NCBI GenBank assembly: GCA_036674765.1
Contig: JARVKI010000037.1
Location: forward strand, 310,001-374,000
Source: Seiridium cupressi
Lineage: Eukaryota > Ascomycota > Sordariomycetes > Amphisphaeriales > Sporocadaceae
Length of the DNA stretch: 64,000 nt
Direction of reading: 5' to 3'
The position numbers and the translations under genes were made by a program. Numbering within the stretch: the first letter of the stretch is position 1; each line of letters starts with the position of its first letter. Positions 22,470 to 33,353 of the stretch are shown here, one piece after another. Below the pieces are notes generated by a model. The model saw only the letters and a program-made list of their open reading frames with translations. It was not told where the DNA came from and did no database searches.

Positions 22470-24038
22470 CTACAGGAAGTGGGGCGTCAAGTGAACCCAG
22501 AGCGGCTTCTTGGCCCATAGAATCCACACTCCCTGTTCCGTAGCCCAATTCCGCCCGCTTGCGACTTTCCGCTCGTCAAGCCGCAACTCAAAGTTCCAAA
22601 GGATTTTGGCTAGAATAAGGCGCATCTCGGCATAGGCTAGCTGCCTCCCAATACAATTGCGGGGACCGACGCTAAAGGGCTGTGACACTTCACGTCGGTC
22701 CCCTGCAAATTCTGGATCCCCGAGCCAGCGCTGAGGGAGGAACTCGTCCGCCCGGCGGAAATTTGCACCTGTGCGGCATGCTGCGTACTGCTGCACGGCG
22801 ACGGATGTCTGTAGTTCTGAGTCAATATGTGGCTCAGAGGATTATGTTACAGCGCAAAGGACTTACTCCTTCAGGGACCCATTGCCCAGCAATAGTGGCG
22901 CCGCCTCTTGCAACGACACGGTTACTCTGCATAGGAACCGGAGGGTACAAGCGGAGCGCCTCGTCGATAACGGCAAGCATGTAACCCAGCTTTCCAACGC
23001 TGATCAAGTCGATTTCAGACTCGCTGGTGAAAGACTCTCGTACATGCCTGGTGAGCCGGGCTAGTACGTCGGGGTTCTTCAGCAAGAACCAAATGCAGCC
23101 GCTCAGCAGCGTGGCTGAGGTCTCGCTGCCCGCAAGCACAATGGCACTAGCATTGCTGATCATCTCGGCGCGTGACATGGCACACTTATCGCTGTCCATC
23201 AAGCTGTCCCACAGGTCGCCGCGGGATTCACCATGCTGTATGCGCTGGTCGACCTTGTCCGCCGTGAATTTGGCGTTGCGCTGCCGCATAGCGAGGAGGC
23301 GCTTGGGTGCTATGAGCGGAAGGATCCAGTCTAGATTGTATCTCCGGATTGCGTTGATTACTGGGATGGCCTTGACGTTGCCATGGATCGACGCGATCCA
23401 GTCATGAGTCTTGCGGTCTTGTAGGCAGCCAAAGGACTCCCCGAAAGCCAGGTCTCCAATAATATCAAACGTGCACCAGTTAAGCCATTCACACATATCC
23501 TGCGAACCTGTTGCGCTAGATTCTTTGAGTCTCTGAACCAACAGGTCAACATGTCGCTGGATCATGGGTTGTTGTGCCCGGATTCCCTTGTCAGAGAATG
23601 CTCCCGACAACAAGCGCCGATATCGTCGATGATGTTCGTGTTCAGCAGCCAAGATGCCCGGCGTACCATTATGGAAAGGCGGCAAATGCATTGGGTCCTT
23701 GGAGAACTCGGGATTGGACTGATAGATTGGCTTGATAGCTTCTGGGGTGACGTAGGAGATCTCATCAGGCGCTACTCGCACCACGGGACCGTATTGTTCA
23801 TGCAATGATTGGAGATCAAACAGGATTGTTCCCTTCACGGTACTTCGAAGCCATGGTGCTCGCGAGACGGCCCACCACCGTGGTCCTGGATAGCGACTCA
23901 ACGGGTGTAAATAGAGTCTATAGATGGCGATGCCAACAGGTGTAAGCAGTAGCAGCTATAGGTTGTTGTCAGCTTCCGGCTCTATCCATGCGGCAAATTA
24001 CTCACCAAAATGCTGCAACTGAATAGTGATAATCCCAT
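22470..24038 (-). CDS. Cytochrome P450, CYP65-like (candidate averufin oxidase CypX/StcB type)
   Basis: Exons join as complement(22470..22808, 22867..23955, 24006..24038), giving 486 residues. The tiny first exon of 11 codons supplies the start of the membrane anchor, which continues into RLYLHPLSRYPGPRW. The I-helix reads VLAGSETSATLL, ExxR is DEALRLYPPV, the PERF-like motif is LPQRWLG, and the heme loop is FSVGPRNCIGRQLA. The second intron sits after WVPEG and restores the run into TSVAVQQYAAC. The family resembles isotrichodermin C-15 hydroxylase-type P450s, which is also the look of CypX/AflV. A role on averufin is therefore my first choice, with averantin hydroxylation as the alternative. 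It is divergent from the AdhA-like gene, with a perfect AflR-type site between them. Confidence 0.85.
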
Positions 24039-24355
24039 ATTTCTGGTCTCAATAGTTGACGACGACAATGTTTTGTTAGTTGTAAAGTGTTTAGAGTTCG
24101 GACTGGACGTCCAATTTTTCGTGTCATATGGTTGTATGTCAGACCACCTCGGCCACCTCAACCACCGATCTCCGTCTAGAACAGCTCGGTGCCCGGTGAA
24201 GGACTTATACTACATCCAGGGTATATTTCACCGTTCCGAGGCTACAATATTACCTTTTTAATTGAACACGAGTTTCGCACTTCACTATTGCTCCTTCAAT
24301 TCAAATTACCCACTATCTATTCTTTTTCGTTGATTCGCCATCAAATTATTCTACA
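24039..24355. promoter_or_regulatory. Divergent promoter of P450 and AdhA-like gene with AflR-type site
   Basis: This spacer of about 317 bp holds TCGGTGCCCGG at 24186-24196, a perfect TCGSWNNSCGR match, 160 bp before the dehydrogenase start and 148 bp before the P450 start. One site could serve both genes. Confidence 0.65.
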
Positions 24356-25362
24356 ATGGATCCAATCTCAACTGAGGTAGACCTCACCCAAATCAGAGGC
24401 AAATCTGCGTTCATCACCGGCGGCGCATCTGGAATCGGGCTCGCAACTGCTCGTGCATGGGCTGCAGCCGGAGCCTATGTGACTATCGCGGACATTCAGC
24501 CTACGGAAGTTGGGGAGAAGCTTGCTTCAGAACTCAATGCAAACTATGTATGTTGCGATGTGACGAACTGGGATAGTCAGATCGCAGCCTTCAAGAGTGC
24601 GATCATGTACTCCCCTACTCGTTCTCTAGATATTGTGGCCACCTTCGCGGGTACCGCCGCAATGCCTGGAAACGAGGTCGACCACGTCCTGGCCGCCGGC
24701 GAGCCGAGCCTTGACGTTGACCCCCGAGAGCCGAACATTCGTAACATCCAGGTCAATCTGATCGGTGTGTACTATTCAACCTGGCTTGCTCTATACTATT
24801 TCCGCCTCCCTTCCTTGTCTACATCCTCGCTGCCATCGCCACCTTTGGAAGGGGATCCTGCCCCAACAAAGCCAACCAAATCTCTGATTATCGTGGCATC
24901 AATCGGAGCCTATATGGACAGCCCCAAGGCGTCGACATACCCAGCCTCAAAGTTCGGTGTCCGAGGCCTCTTCCGCAGCACCCGTTCCCGTACGTTGGAC
25001 ATTGGCGTGCGATGCAACCTTCTGGCCCCATGGTTCGTGGACACACCACTCATCGCCCCCGTGAAGAAAGCCTTGGCCGCACGCGGGATCGATATGGCAA
25101 AGGTGTTGTGCTTTACCAGCGTTGAGGCCTGTGTTGAAGCCGCGAGCTTCTGCGCTGTGAATGATAAATTCCATGGTAAGTTCTTCCTAATTGCCGAAAA
25201 AGACGTTTAAAAGTACTAAACAAACGACTTGAAATAGGGCGTGCTTTAGCTATTCAACCAGAGGGCACCTTTGATCTCAAGGATGATGTGGAGGATGGCT
25301 GGGCTGGTGATCAAATGAGGCCCATTATGAAACGCCGTAGGGAAGCCGGGTTCGATGCCTGA
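24356..25362 (+). CDS. Short-chain dehydrogenase, AdhA/AflH/StcG-like (5'-hydroxyaverantin dehydrogenase)
   Basis: Exons join as 24356..25175 and 25238..25362, giving 314 residues. The nucleotide-binding motif is [11 protein letters not shown], followed by CDVT; the catalytic residues are in [10 protein letters not shown], and PWFVDTPL follows. The second exon supplies a C-terminal tail ending in EAGFDA, which an unspliced reading would lose at 25210. In the known pathway AdhA oxidises 5'-hydroxyaverantin to the keto form that cyclises to averufin. Its length and its place beside a pathway P450 and the esterase fit stcG of A. nidulans. It shares a divergent promoter with that P450. I am sure of the SDR fold and fairly sure of the pathway role. 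Confidence 0.88.
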
Positions 25363-25846
25363 GAACAAGATAGGCGTTGCGATGAGGCCTGATAGTTCAA
25401 GTTCCATTGATGTAGCTTCGGGGGATATGTTACATAGAATATCATGAATAAGTTGAAACACGATGTCGATGAAACATTAGAGTGTCTGATAGCCGTTTTG
25501 ATGGACATGTGAAGATCGTCGTCGACAACATTCATTTTTGCCAGCAAAACCAATCTTCTCTTACTACTCTGCTCTTACATACCCCTGAAGTATTTTGTCA
25601 AGGCCCTAATTCTAGAGGACTGTCAGTGCCTGTAGCAGAGTGATTTCTAGCACATACTGAAAACCCAATTCACGACGAAATAGAAGACACATTAAAGGGA
25701 CGGTAACTGTTAAGTAAGTTCAGACTTAAATAAACTTTAAATTCAATCCCAAATCTATCTTCAAAACTCAATATCGTATGCAATCGTGCTTCCTTGTTCG
25801 CAAACCTCCATATATAACTCGTGTACCCTAATCATCAATATTTACG
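25363..25846. other. Intergenic region between convergent genes
   Basis: AT-rich spacer holding the 3' ends of the dehydrogenase and Dabb transcripts. Nothing else is recognised. Confidence 0.5.
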
Positions 25847-26258
25847 TTAGTAACTTCCCATATGTGCTTCTGTTGATAAGTTTATATGCACGTACTGATC
25901 GTGACTTGGATGTGTAAAGAAAGTAGCAAGGCTTTCTATATAATCCAGCAATACGACAACTCCCATGTCAAATCCCTTGGCCATTGGGGCGGTGAGTTCG
26001 ATGGGCTTATCGGCTTGGAGGTCCAGTAGTCCTGATGAACAGTAAGACAAATGAATAGCATTTTTGGGCTTCACAGTCTTCAAAAACCGCCTACCCGGCA
26101 CCTGGCCCACCATCTCTTTGGCAAGACGCTGCCACTTCTGAATGCTTTGAGGATCTGCATCCTTCTTGAGCTTAAACAAGGCTAGAACAAACGATCAGCT
26201 GAATTCATTCGCAGCAATGCTGAAAACTTGGGATATTACCGATATGATAGAGAGGCAT
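25847..26258 (-). CDS. Dimeric alpha/beta-barrel (Dabb, stress-responsive barrel) small protein
   Basis: Exons join as complement(25847..26181, 26240..26258), giving 117 residues. The first exon is only 19 bp and yields the start MPLYHIALFKLK, the usual opening strand of Dabb proteins. The conserved FDMGVVVLLDYIESLATFFTHPSHDQYV region follows the expected pattern, in which a fixed aspartate/tyrosine area ends in an HPSH motif. Dabb proteins are cytosolic dimers that include cyclases, monooxygenases and decarboxylases acting on aromatic polyketides. It sits between the AdhA-like and esterase genes, where A. nidulans has stcH; I cannot confirm that they are homologous. It shares a divergent promoter with the esterase, and that promoter has a perfect AflR-type site, so it is likely part of the pathway. 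The reaction is unknown. Confidence 0.85.
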
Positions 26259-26704
26259 TTGTATATGGTGCGATCTTTACGTTATTCGCAAATGTCTGGT
26301 CTTGCTGAAGTCTTGTAGCTTTGTTACTGAAAAAACTATTATGAGAAGACGGCTTTTCCACGTGAGACACTTGAGCTAAGAGGCATCATTCGTAGTGAAA
26401 GTCCTTTTGATGAATCTCACGCTGCAAACCGATATTTCGGGTTCCTTCACCGGCTGTGGGGCCTGCGGCGATGCTTGCGGCGTCTAAGACGGTTGTCGGA
26501 CAGCGATGCTAAACACCATACCTTTAGCCCCACCGTGCTCCGGTCTTACCTGGAACCTCGTTTCGCTTCCCGACTACTAAAGCAATTTCGCAAATCGACA
26601 CTCAGCTTTATGTTTAGGTTGCTAATAATTCGAAAATTGGTCCAGGGAAGCAGGTTGAATTAATCAATTCACTAACAGACATTCACACAGTGCTGAATTA
26701 CACA
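26259..26704. promoter_or_regulatory. Divergent promoter of Dabb and esterase genes with AflR-type site
   Basis: The spacer holds TCGGACAGCGA at 26496-26506, which fits both TCG-N5-CGA and TCGSWNNSCGR perfectly. It is 198 bp before the esterase start and 238 bp before the Dabb start. No further exon is needed here. Confidence 0.65.
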
Positions 26705-27727
26705 ATGGCTCCTCAGCTGGCAGCGCAATGGTTGAAGGTTAGTAATTCGTATAGTTAGCAGGGAAAGTAAGAACTGAGACTTTTGACCATGATGCTAATG
26801 TATATCCCACTACAGTTCACCGAAGAACTAGGCGAGGCTCCACGACTTGCAGGATCTCTTGAGGACACCTTGAAAGGATGGGGGAGACTGATGGGTAAAC
26901 TCATGAACCTTTACAAGTTCCCGCCGCCAGATGAAACTGTCAAGACAGAGGATTTCGACCTCGGGAACTTCCGAGTGAGAACATATACTCCTGAAATTGT
27001 CGAAGATGGACGAGCACCCGGCGTTTACTTCCCCGGAGGTGGCTGGGTCATGGGCGGGGTCGATCAGGAGGATCATTTCTGTCGCCAGCTTAGTCGAAAT
27101 GCACGAATGAAGTTCGTGAGTGTCGGTTATAGACTAGCACCACAGTCAAAGTTTCCAGCAGCTCTAGACGATGGTGCATACGCCGCTACCTGGGCTTTGT
27201 CGCATTTCCAGGTGCCACAAGTTGTCCTGATGGGCACATCGTCCGGCGGCAACATTGCATTCAGCACGGCCTTGAAAATGATCGATCAAGGAAACGGAGA
27301 CGCTGTTAAGGGTGTTGTTGCCCTGGCGCCTGTCACTGTCCATCCGAAGGCCGTTCCGGATGCGCTCAAGCCGCACTATACTGCCTACGAGGAGAATACA
27401 GACATCACAATCAACACGGCTTCCGCAATGCATTCCTGGTTTGATGCTTATGGTGCCGATCCCGAAGATCCATATCTGTCTGTTCTCTTGCACGAGAAGT
27501 TGAAGGGCCTCAAGAAGGTGTACATTACTGAGGGCGGAGCGGACACTTTGAGGGATGATGGCCGGTTGATGAAGGAAGCTTTGGAGCAGGCCGGAGTATC
27601 CGTCATGCACAATGCTTACCCTGGATATCCGCACTATTCCTGGCTGTTTCCGTCCAAGTTCTTAGCTGAGCATCAGAGAGAGTTCTACGGTGGGCTTTTC
27701 AAGGGAATCCAGTGGGTGAGCGAATAA
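26705..27727 (+). CDS. Alpha/beta hydrolase, versiconal hemiacetal acetate esterase-like (EstA/StcI)
   Basis: Exons join as 26705..26737 and 26816..27727, giving 314 residues. The oxyanion motif of the hormone-sensitive lipase family appears as YFPGGGWVMG, and the nucleophile elbow is MGTSSGGN. The catalytic Asp is likely in GGADTLRDDG and the His in YPGYPHYSW. The first exon of 11 codons replaces an unspliced start. EstA removes the acetyl group from versiconal hemiacetal acetate, and its gene lies near the FAS genes in A. nidulans (stcI beside stcJ), as here. It is cytosolic by lack of a signal peptide. The hydrolase class is certain; the substrate is inferred from context. Confidence 0.9.
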
Positions 27728-28039
27728 GCCGCCAAATTCCAGTTTTAGCATTATGTAGGTTATACAATATGTCTATGTCCAAAATCTTGTTTCTTGTCGA
27801 TCATATAATATCATATAATCATGGTGACTTCGAAAGTCTTGATGTGTTTACTACAATATGGCATGCCCCATGATACATGCTAAGAGACAGCTCATTTCCA
27901 TGGACAGTGAGTACACCAAAGCGGATGTAATAGGCCATTGGAATAATGCTTAATATAAACTACTTAAGAGAAGAATTGCATAGATCAAAATCCTACCAAC
28001 GCCGGCCCAACCCTAACATCAATATAGCTCTACATCGAG
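27728..28039. other. Short intergenic spacer between convergent genes
   Basis: The esterase and hexA-like genes converge here. It is AT-rich, with nothing recognised. Confidence 0.5.
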
Positions 28040-31000
28040 TCACACATCTGGCTCGAATCGATATTGTCCCGCAACCATGTCCTTGGAGATGCGCGATGAA
28101 GGATCTAAGAAGATGTGAGGCGCATCATCTTCATCATACGGCGGCTTCTCCTTGATTTGCACAATCCGATTCGTCATCATCGCCTTTACATAGGCCCTGT
28201 CTGCGCGAGCTTGACGGGCCTTAGTCTTCTTGCGGTACTCCTGATACTGCGCTGGACGCAACGAAGCAAAGAAGTAGCGCGGCGCCACGCCCACGACCTG
28301 GCCACTCTTCTGTCCAAAGCCGAACGAAGTGAGTAGGAACGCACGAACTCCTCCCTTGCTTTGAACAGTGTTTGTAGGGAAGCAGAGATGGTGCTTCTCG
28401 CGCAGTCGCATGTCAACACTGTCTGCGTTCCGGTTTCCTGGTATGATCCCCGTGTCAAGCACCTGCAAGCACCCGTTGAGCATCCACGCTGCCGCTGGGG
28501 CTTTTGGGTGGCCTGTGACTGATTTCTGGCAGATGGCCCACATGGGTCGTCCTGATGTACGGCCCAAGTGTGACATTTGCCTGCAGATAACATCAGGTTC
28601 GTTCAGATCATTTGCCTGTGTCGAGGTGCCGTGGAGCGACGCGACGTCCAGGTCGTCAATGGTCAGACCCCAAGCTGCTAGGGCTGCGCGCAGCGGCGCG
28701 GGGGAAGAATGCAGCAAGCCGTTAGCGGGCATCAGCGGCGCGTAGTAGTCCGACTCAGTGTCCAGGGAGCCGTCAACGCTGACATTAGTTGACATCGCCT
28801 GCTCATTTCTCCTCTCTTTCGCAAAAGTCAGAATACCTTTCCCCGGCGCAGGTACAGATCGACCAATCTTGTCAGCCGCCATCGTCGAGCCGGCAATGAT
28901 GCCGTAGATTGGCAGTCCCATTTCCAAGGCGACATCACCGCGGCAGAGGATTTGCACGCCGCACCCATGAGCCTCGACAAAGCCAGCTCGGCTCTCCGCC
29001 GTGGGACGCGACATCTCGGAGGGCACACGACCACGTGCAAGTTCTGACGCGACATTCGCGGTAGCTTTCATCTTCGAGAAGCCAAAGGACTCTTCCTCCT
29101 GGATATCGTCGTAACCTCCAACGATGCACATTTTCGTCTTGCCAGCCATGATGGACTCAAATCCCGAGTCAATCGACTCGACGCCAGTGGCGCAAGCACC
29201 GACTGGTGTTTTGATGGGGCCGGTAGCTCCCAGGAGAAGCATGTTCACCCAAGCCGCCGTAGTATTCAGGTACGTGTCTTGCAATGTATCGGCTTGAATC
29301 TCCTGGTCGAGGTAAGTGTCGCGGTAGAGATGTCTCGTCTTGACCACGCCTCCCATTGACGATCCTATGAAATTTCCGAACTCTGACAGGTGCATATACT
29401 GAAAGACTTCCAAAGGATCAGCGATGCCGGCACTGTGGAAGGCTTCTGCAACGCAACAGATTGTGTACAACGTCACCGGATCCACCTGCTTTGCTATGTC
29501 ATCGGGGATTCCATATCTCGAGGCACTCCAGCCATCAGGCATGCGACCAGCAACAGAAGTCCACGGTGCAGGCACAGTCTTAGGAACCAGAATAGTCGCG
29601 CCACGTCGAATGCGTACCCTGCAGACGCCTTCCGAGCCTGGGAGCCGCTCGATCGATACTCTATCCCCATGTTTTAATCGCAGAGCCTCGGCGGTTGCTA
29701 GAGATGTTTCAAATGCAGGCAAGTCATCCTCTACCACGATCTCCTGCAAGAGGTCCTTCTTGGGTGTTTCAAAGCCAGTTTCCTCGCTTGCCGTCGAGAA
29801 TCTTATTCCAGCATGCATGTTGATGTATTCGCCATACTTTTGCTCCACCTCGACGTCGGCAATCGGATCTCCTGTCTTAGCATCGACCCAGCCGATATAG
29901 TATGAACCATCTTTCCCAGCACCTTCAAAGTGTCTTATGAGGTTCATCAACCAGGCCATCTCTACGTAACCCTCCACGCTGAGCCTCCCTTGGTGTTCTA
30001 TTTCCCAGCGAGTTCTGGAGCTACCCCAAGGGCCTAGCTCTGAAAATCCTACCACAACAACCGTCTCAGCTGGAGTGTTGAGGGGAAGACCAAGTACGCT
30101 TTTTGCTGTCGTAAACTCGGGAAGATGTGGATAGCCGACGCGCAGCATGGCCTTCCGGCTAGGTGGCGGGTTGGGGGATTGCTTGTCCGATGCAAGCGCT
30201 GCATTCTCATGGTCGTCCTGTAATTTGATCGCCTTGGCAATGCTTGAGGCCAGGTTGATTTCTTGTCGGGCATCGGTCAACAACTTGGAGAAGTCATCAT
30301 TTTGTATCCCGAGGCGGCCTCCAAAATCTGCGTGGATGGGACACTCCTCACACAGATTGACAAACTCGGAAGTCAGGAGTATTGCCATGTTAAAAGCCAT
30401 CTCTGGAGCAGAGAATGTCAGAACGCCTTGCTTCTCGACTGTCTCAGCAACGACATCATTGACGGCCATCAGTCCAGTCGACCGTGTCCACCCGATCCTT
30501 ACTCCACAGATGGATAATTCATCGGACCATGATTCAGACTTGACTCGTGTCAACAAGGTTTCCAGACCAATCTTCGACTCGGGATACAAGCCGTCTCCTC
30601 CAAACATGCCGTGGTTTGGTGATAGAGGGAGGAGAACCTGTGTGGGATTGCAGTCAATGCTGAGATTGCGCTTGTTTTTGGCAATGCCACCAAGCAAACG
30701 GTAGACATTGACCAACATCATACGGTGAGCCAGTTCACTTTCCGCACCAAGCTCATTCATCTCGATACCACCCTCTGGGGAAGCAGCAAATGGAATGATG
30801 GCATCAAGATCTTTGTGCAATCCCTTGGAGCCATATATATGGTCGATGAGTTTTTCGCAGTCTCTCGCGCTAGCTTGGTTGAAAGGTACCAGATATAGCT
30901 CGGAGTCTCTAGCCCCAAAACTCTCGTACAAGGACTGAAAGTATTTGGCCGTAGTGCTGGGCTCGCGATGCGTAGTGACAATCACGTAGGCACCACCCGA

Positions 31001-32940
31001 TAAGAGCAGGCGAATAAGTTCGCTTCCAATCGAGTTGGGACCAGCCCCTGTGATGAGCACCACCTTATCTACGAATGATACACCAGATTCGACTGCCTCT
31101 GACATGGCTTGTAGCAATCTGGATGTCAAGTCCTCCGAGCGCTTGGCTGAACTGGAGCTACAATACTGCAGAGAAATGGCAGAAGATCCATCCCCATTCC
31201 GTGTCGCAAGGTGCTTTGAGAGAAAATCGACGTACGTAGCTGCTTCCGGCAACTCTTTGCGCGGTGCCTGGCTATATTTGATGGAACCATTCTCACAAAT
31301 AGTTGTTCGCGGACCCATAGCTGGCAATATCGGTCGAGCTACTGGAGGTATGTGAATACTTGAAGCAATTTCATGAGCAATGCGAGCAGCAACCTGGCTT
31401 TGGCTGCTGTTGACATCACTATATTCAAGTGCCAGCTGGTCTGCCACGGCGACCAATTGAGGATCCGCCCGGTTGCACAATCCTGATATGAAAGGACCGA
31501 GCAACGATTCATCATGAACCAGCTTGTCGAGGCTTGTTCCTTGATGGAATGCCAGCAGTTGCTGTCTGGCGTTGTTCCACCAAGATCTGTATCGCCTGAT
31601 CTTGTCTGAGTCAAACTTGGTTTCGATACCTGGTAGGAAGGCCTGCGAGAATTCTGCGGTCCAATCATCCAGCTGATTCTGCAACTCGTCTACTTGTCTT
31701 TCAAGTTCTGATGTTGTGTTATTGGCGTTTTCGTATTGCAAATATTCGGCCAGTGCCTCGTACTGCTTATTCGCCATCCGTCTATGACTTTGAGTTACCT
31801 CATTCAATGCTGCAGGATTTATGTTGACTGCAGCCTGTATCTCGATATCAACTTTGAGCGATCGTGCTTGAAGAGATATCCCGCCGAGCTGGGCGTATTC
31901 AGACACTACCTGGTCCCAGTAGGTCTCAGCACCTTCAGTCGACGCGATCCGGGACGGAGGCTCCGACGCCACTGCATGCAGTAGGACTGACATTTGTCGC
32001 AAAGGTCCCAGGCTCCATTTATCCGCCAAGTAAGACTCGATAGATGCTCTCTTGCTGAATTTGGACGGCATTTTGGAGGCTATGAGCCTAGAGACTAGGG
32101 TCGCTGAGGTTTTCCCGAGCTTTTGCATCGTGCCAAGTACAATTCCTAAGTCTTGCAGAGGCACATCCTCTGCTCTATCCGGAAAACCAGCGAACTCCTC
32201 ACTGAAGTCGCCCACCAACTCGTTCTGTAATGTGGATTTTCCTACGTCTGTTTAGTATCTTGCAATCAGTCTTCATAAGATAAGGACCAACACTACCTCC
32301 GCAAAGTTCTTTTATCGACTTGGAAGCTGATATCTCATGGATCGGCTTTTTGAGTTTCCGCGCAACAAGAATTCTTATACAATCTGTGCTTTGGAGGGGG
32401 GCGTCTGGTATTGCTGCAGTCGTGGTAGATACTGCCACTGCTTGTGGCCCTGCCTTGGCACTAGGCTGCTGAGATGTGACAACTACTTTGGCCGCTGGTT
32501 CCTCTACTATAGCTTCCTCTTCTTGTGGTACTACGGCTTCATAATGATAAAGAAGCTCCTTGGCGCTTTGAGTACTGGCTAAAAACTGGATTGTAGCGTC
32601 GGCTGATCGTTCCCCTGAAGAGACTTGTCTCTGGGCCGTCTTTTGACCCATACCGCTGAGTGTCTTGGAGGGGCCCAGCTCAACCATACGGGATACAGAA
32701 CGATGACCTGACATCAAAGTCTTCTGGGTTTCGATCCTGAAAAATGATCAGAACCTCGCCTGCGCGACTCGGTTTGCAACAGATCTCTTACCATTGTACG
32801 GGAAATGCAAACTGATGTCTGTATGGTCCAAAGTCAGCCAATGTTGGCACTAAATTTAACTCGATCACAAATACTCACGCCAAGAGTTCAACCAAGAGCT
32901 CATATGCTATGGACTTATCGTCCATGTCGTTTTTCGCCAT
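28040..32940 (-). CDS. hexA: Fatty acid synthase alpha subunit dedicated to the hexanoyl starter (HexA/StcJ/AflA-like)
   Basis: Exons join as complement(28040..32241, 32297..32736, 32792..32818, 32879..32940), giving 1576 residues. Domains in order are the C-terminal part of the malonyl/palmitoyl transferase (QFAFPVQWIETQ), an ACP with the phosphopantetheine serine in CGGKST near residue 180 (split by the third intron), ketoreductase (VLITGAGPNSIGSE) and ketosynthase (PVGACATGVES, active Cys). The chain ends soon after the KS (YRFEPDV). No phosphopantetheinyl transferase domain follows, unlike primary-metabolism FAS alpha; this matches known HexA proteins. With HexB it should form a dodecameric cytosolic complex that passes hexanoate to the PKS SAT domain. 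Exon 2 is only 27 bp, so automated annotation may miss it. Confidence 0.95.
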
Positions 32941-33144
32941 CCTTGCTCAAATGTGTGGTTCTTCCTCCAGCGGCTGTAGATAGGTTCATAGTACGCACGA
33001 CTTGTATGCTGCACAGTTGGAACAAGGATGACCGAATTAATCTAAAGGCGGACAGGACCAGACACTTGAGTCTACATTCAATCAATGAACGCTTGGAGTT
33101 GTATGGCAAACCGGCAACCGCCTGACTAGACTCCGGCTTATGCC

Positions 33145-33155
33145 TCGAGGACCGA
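33145..33155 (+). promoter_or_regulatory. Candidate AflR binding site TCGAGGACCGA
   Basis: It fits the palindromic TCG-N5-CGA form, but two of the inner positions of the stricter consensus do not match. It is 45 bp from a second, stronger site. Confidence 0.5.
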
Positions 33156-33199
33156 TGCTGTTTATAGCCGGGTGTGGCTGAGCCGTCGGCGACTTACAC

Positions 33200-33210
33200 T
33201 CGCACTCCGA
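33200..33210 (+). promoter_or_regulatory. Candidate AflR binding site TCGCACTCCGA
   Basis: Perfect match to both forms of the AflR consensus, 144 bp upstream of the hexB start. Confidence 0.65.
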
Positions 33211-33353
33211 CGAGTGGATCAGCCTACGAAGGAGCTTCACGACTGCCAAGACCAGCTTGTAAGTAATTGTATGCTTGTTCGTGCATTTCATATGGGAAAC
33301 ATTTCAATTTCGTTATTTCGTTTGCAGTCATGAATTAGCACACATAATGCAAC

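Larger units (their letters stand above)
32941..33353. promoter_or_regulatory. Bidirectional hexA-hexB promoter with AflR-type sites
   Basis: This 413-bp spacer holds TCGAGGACCGA (33145-33155, a perfect TCG-N5-CGA) and TCGCACTCCGA (33200-33210, perfect for both TCG-N5-CGA and TCGSWNNSCGR). CCGGCAACCGC at 33111-33121 is a 10/11 match. The sites lie centrally, about 140-210 bp from each start codon. Confidence 0.7.
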
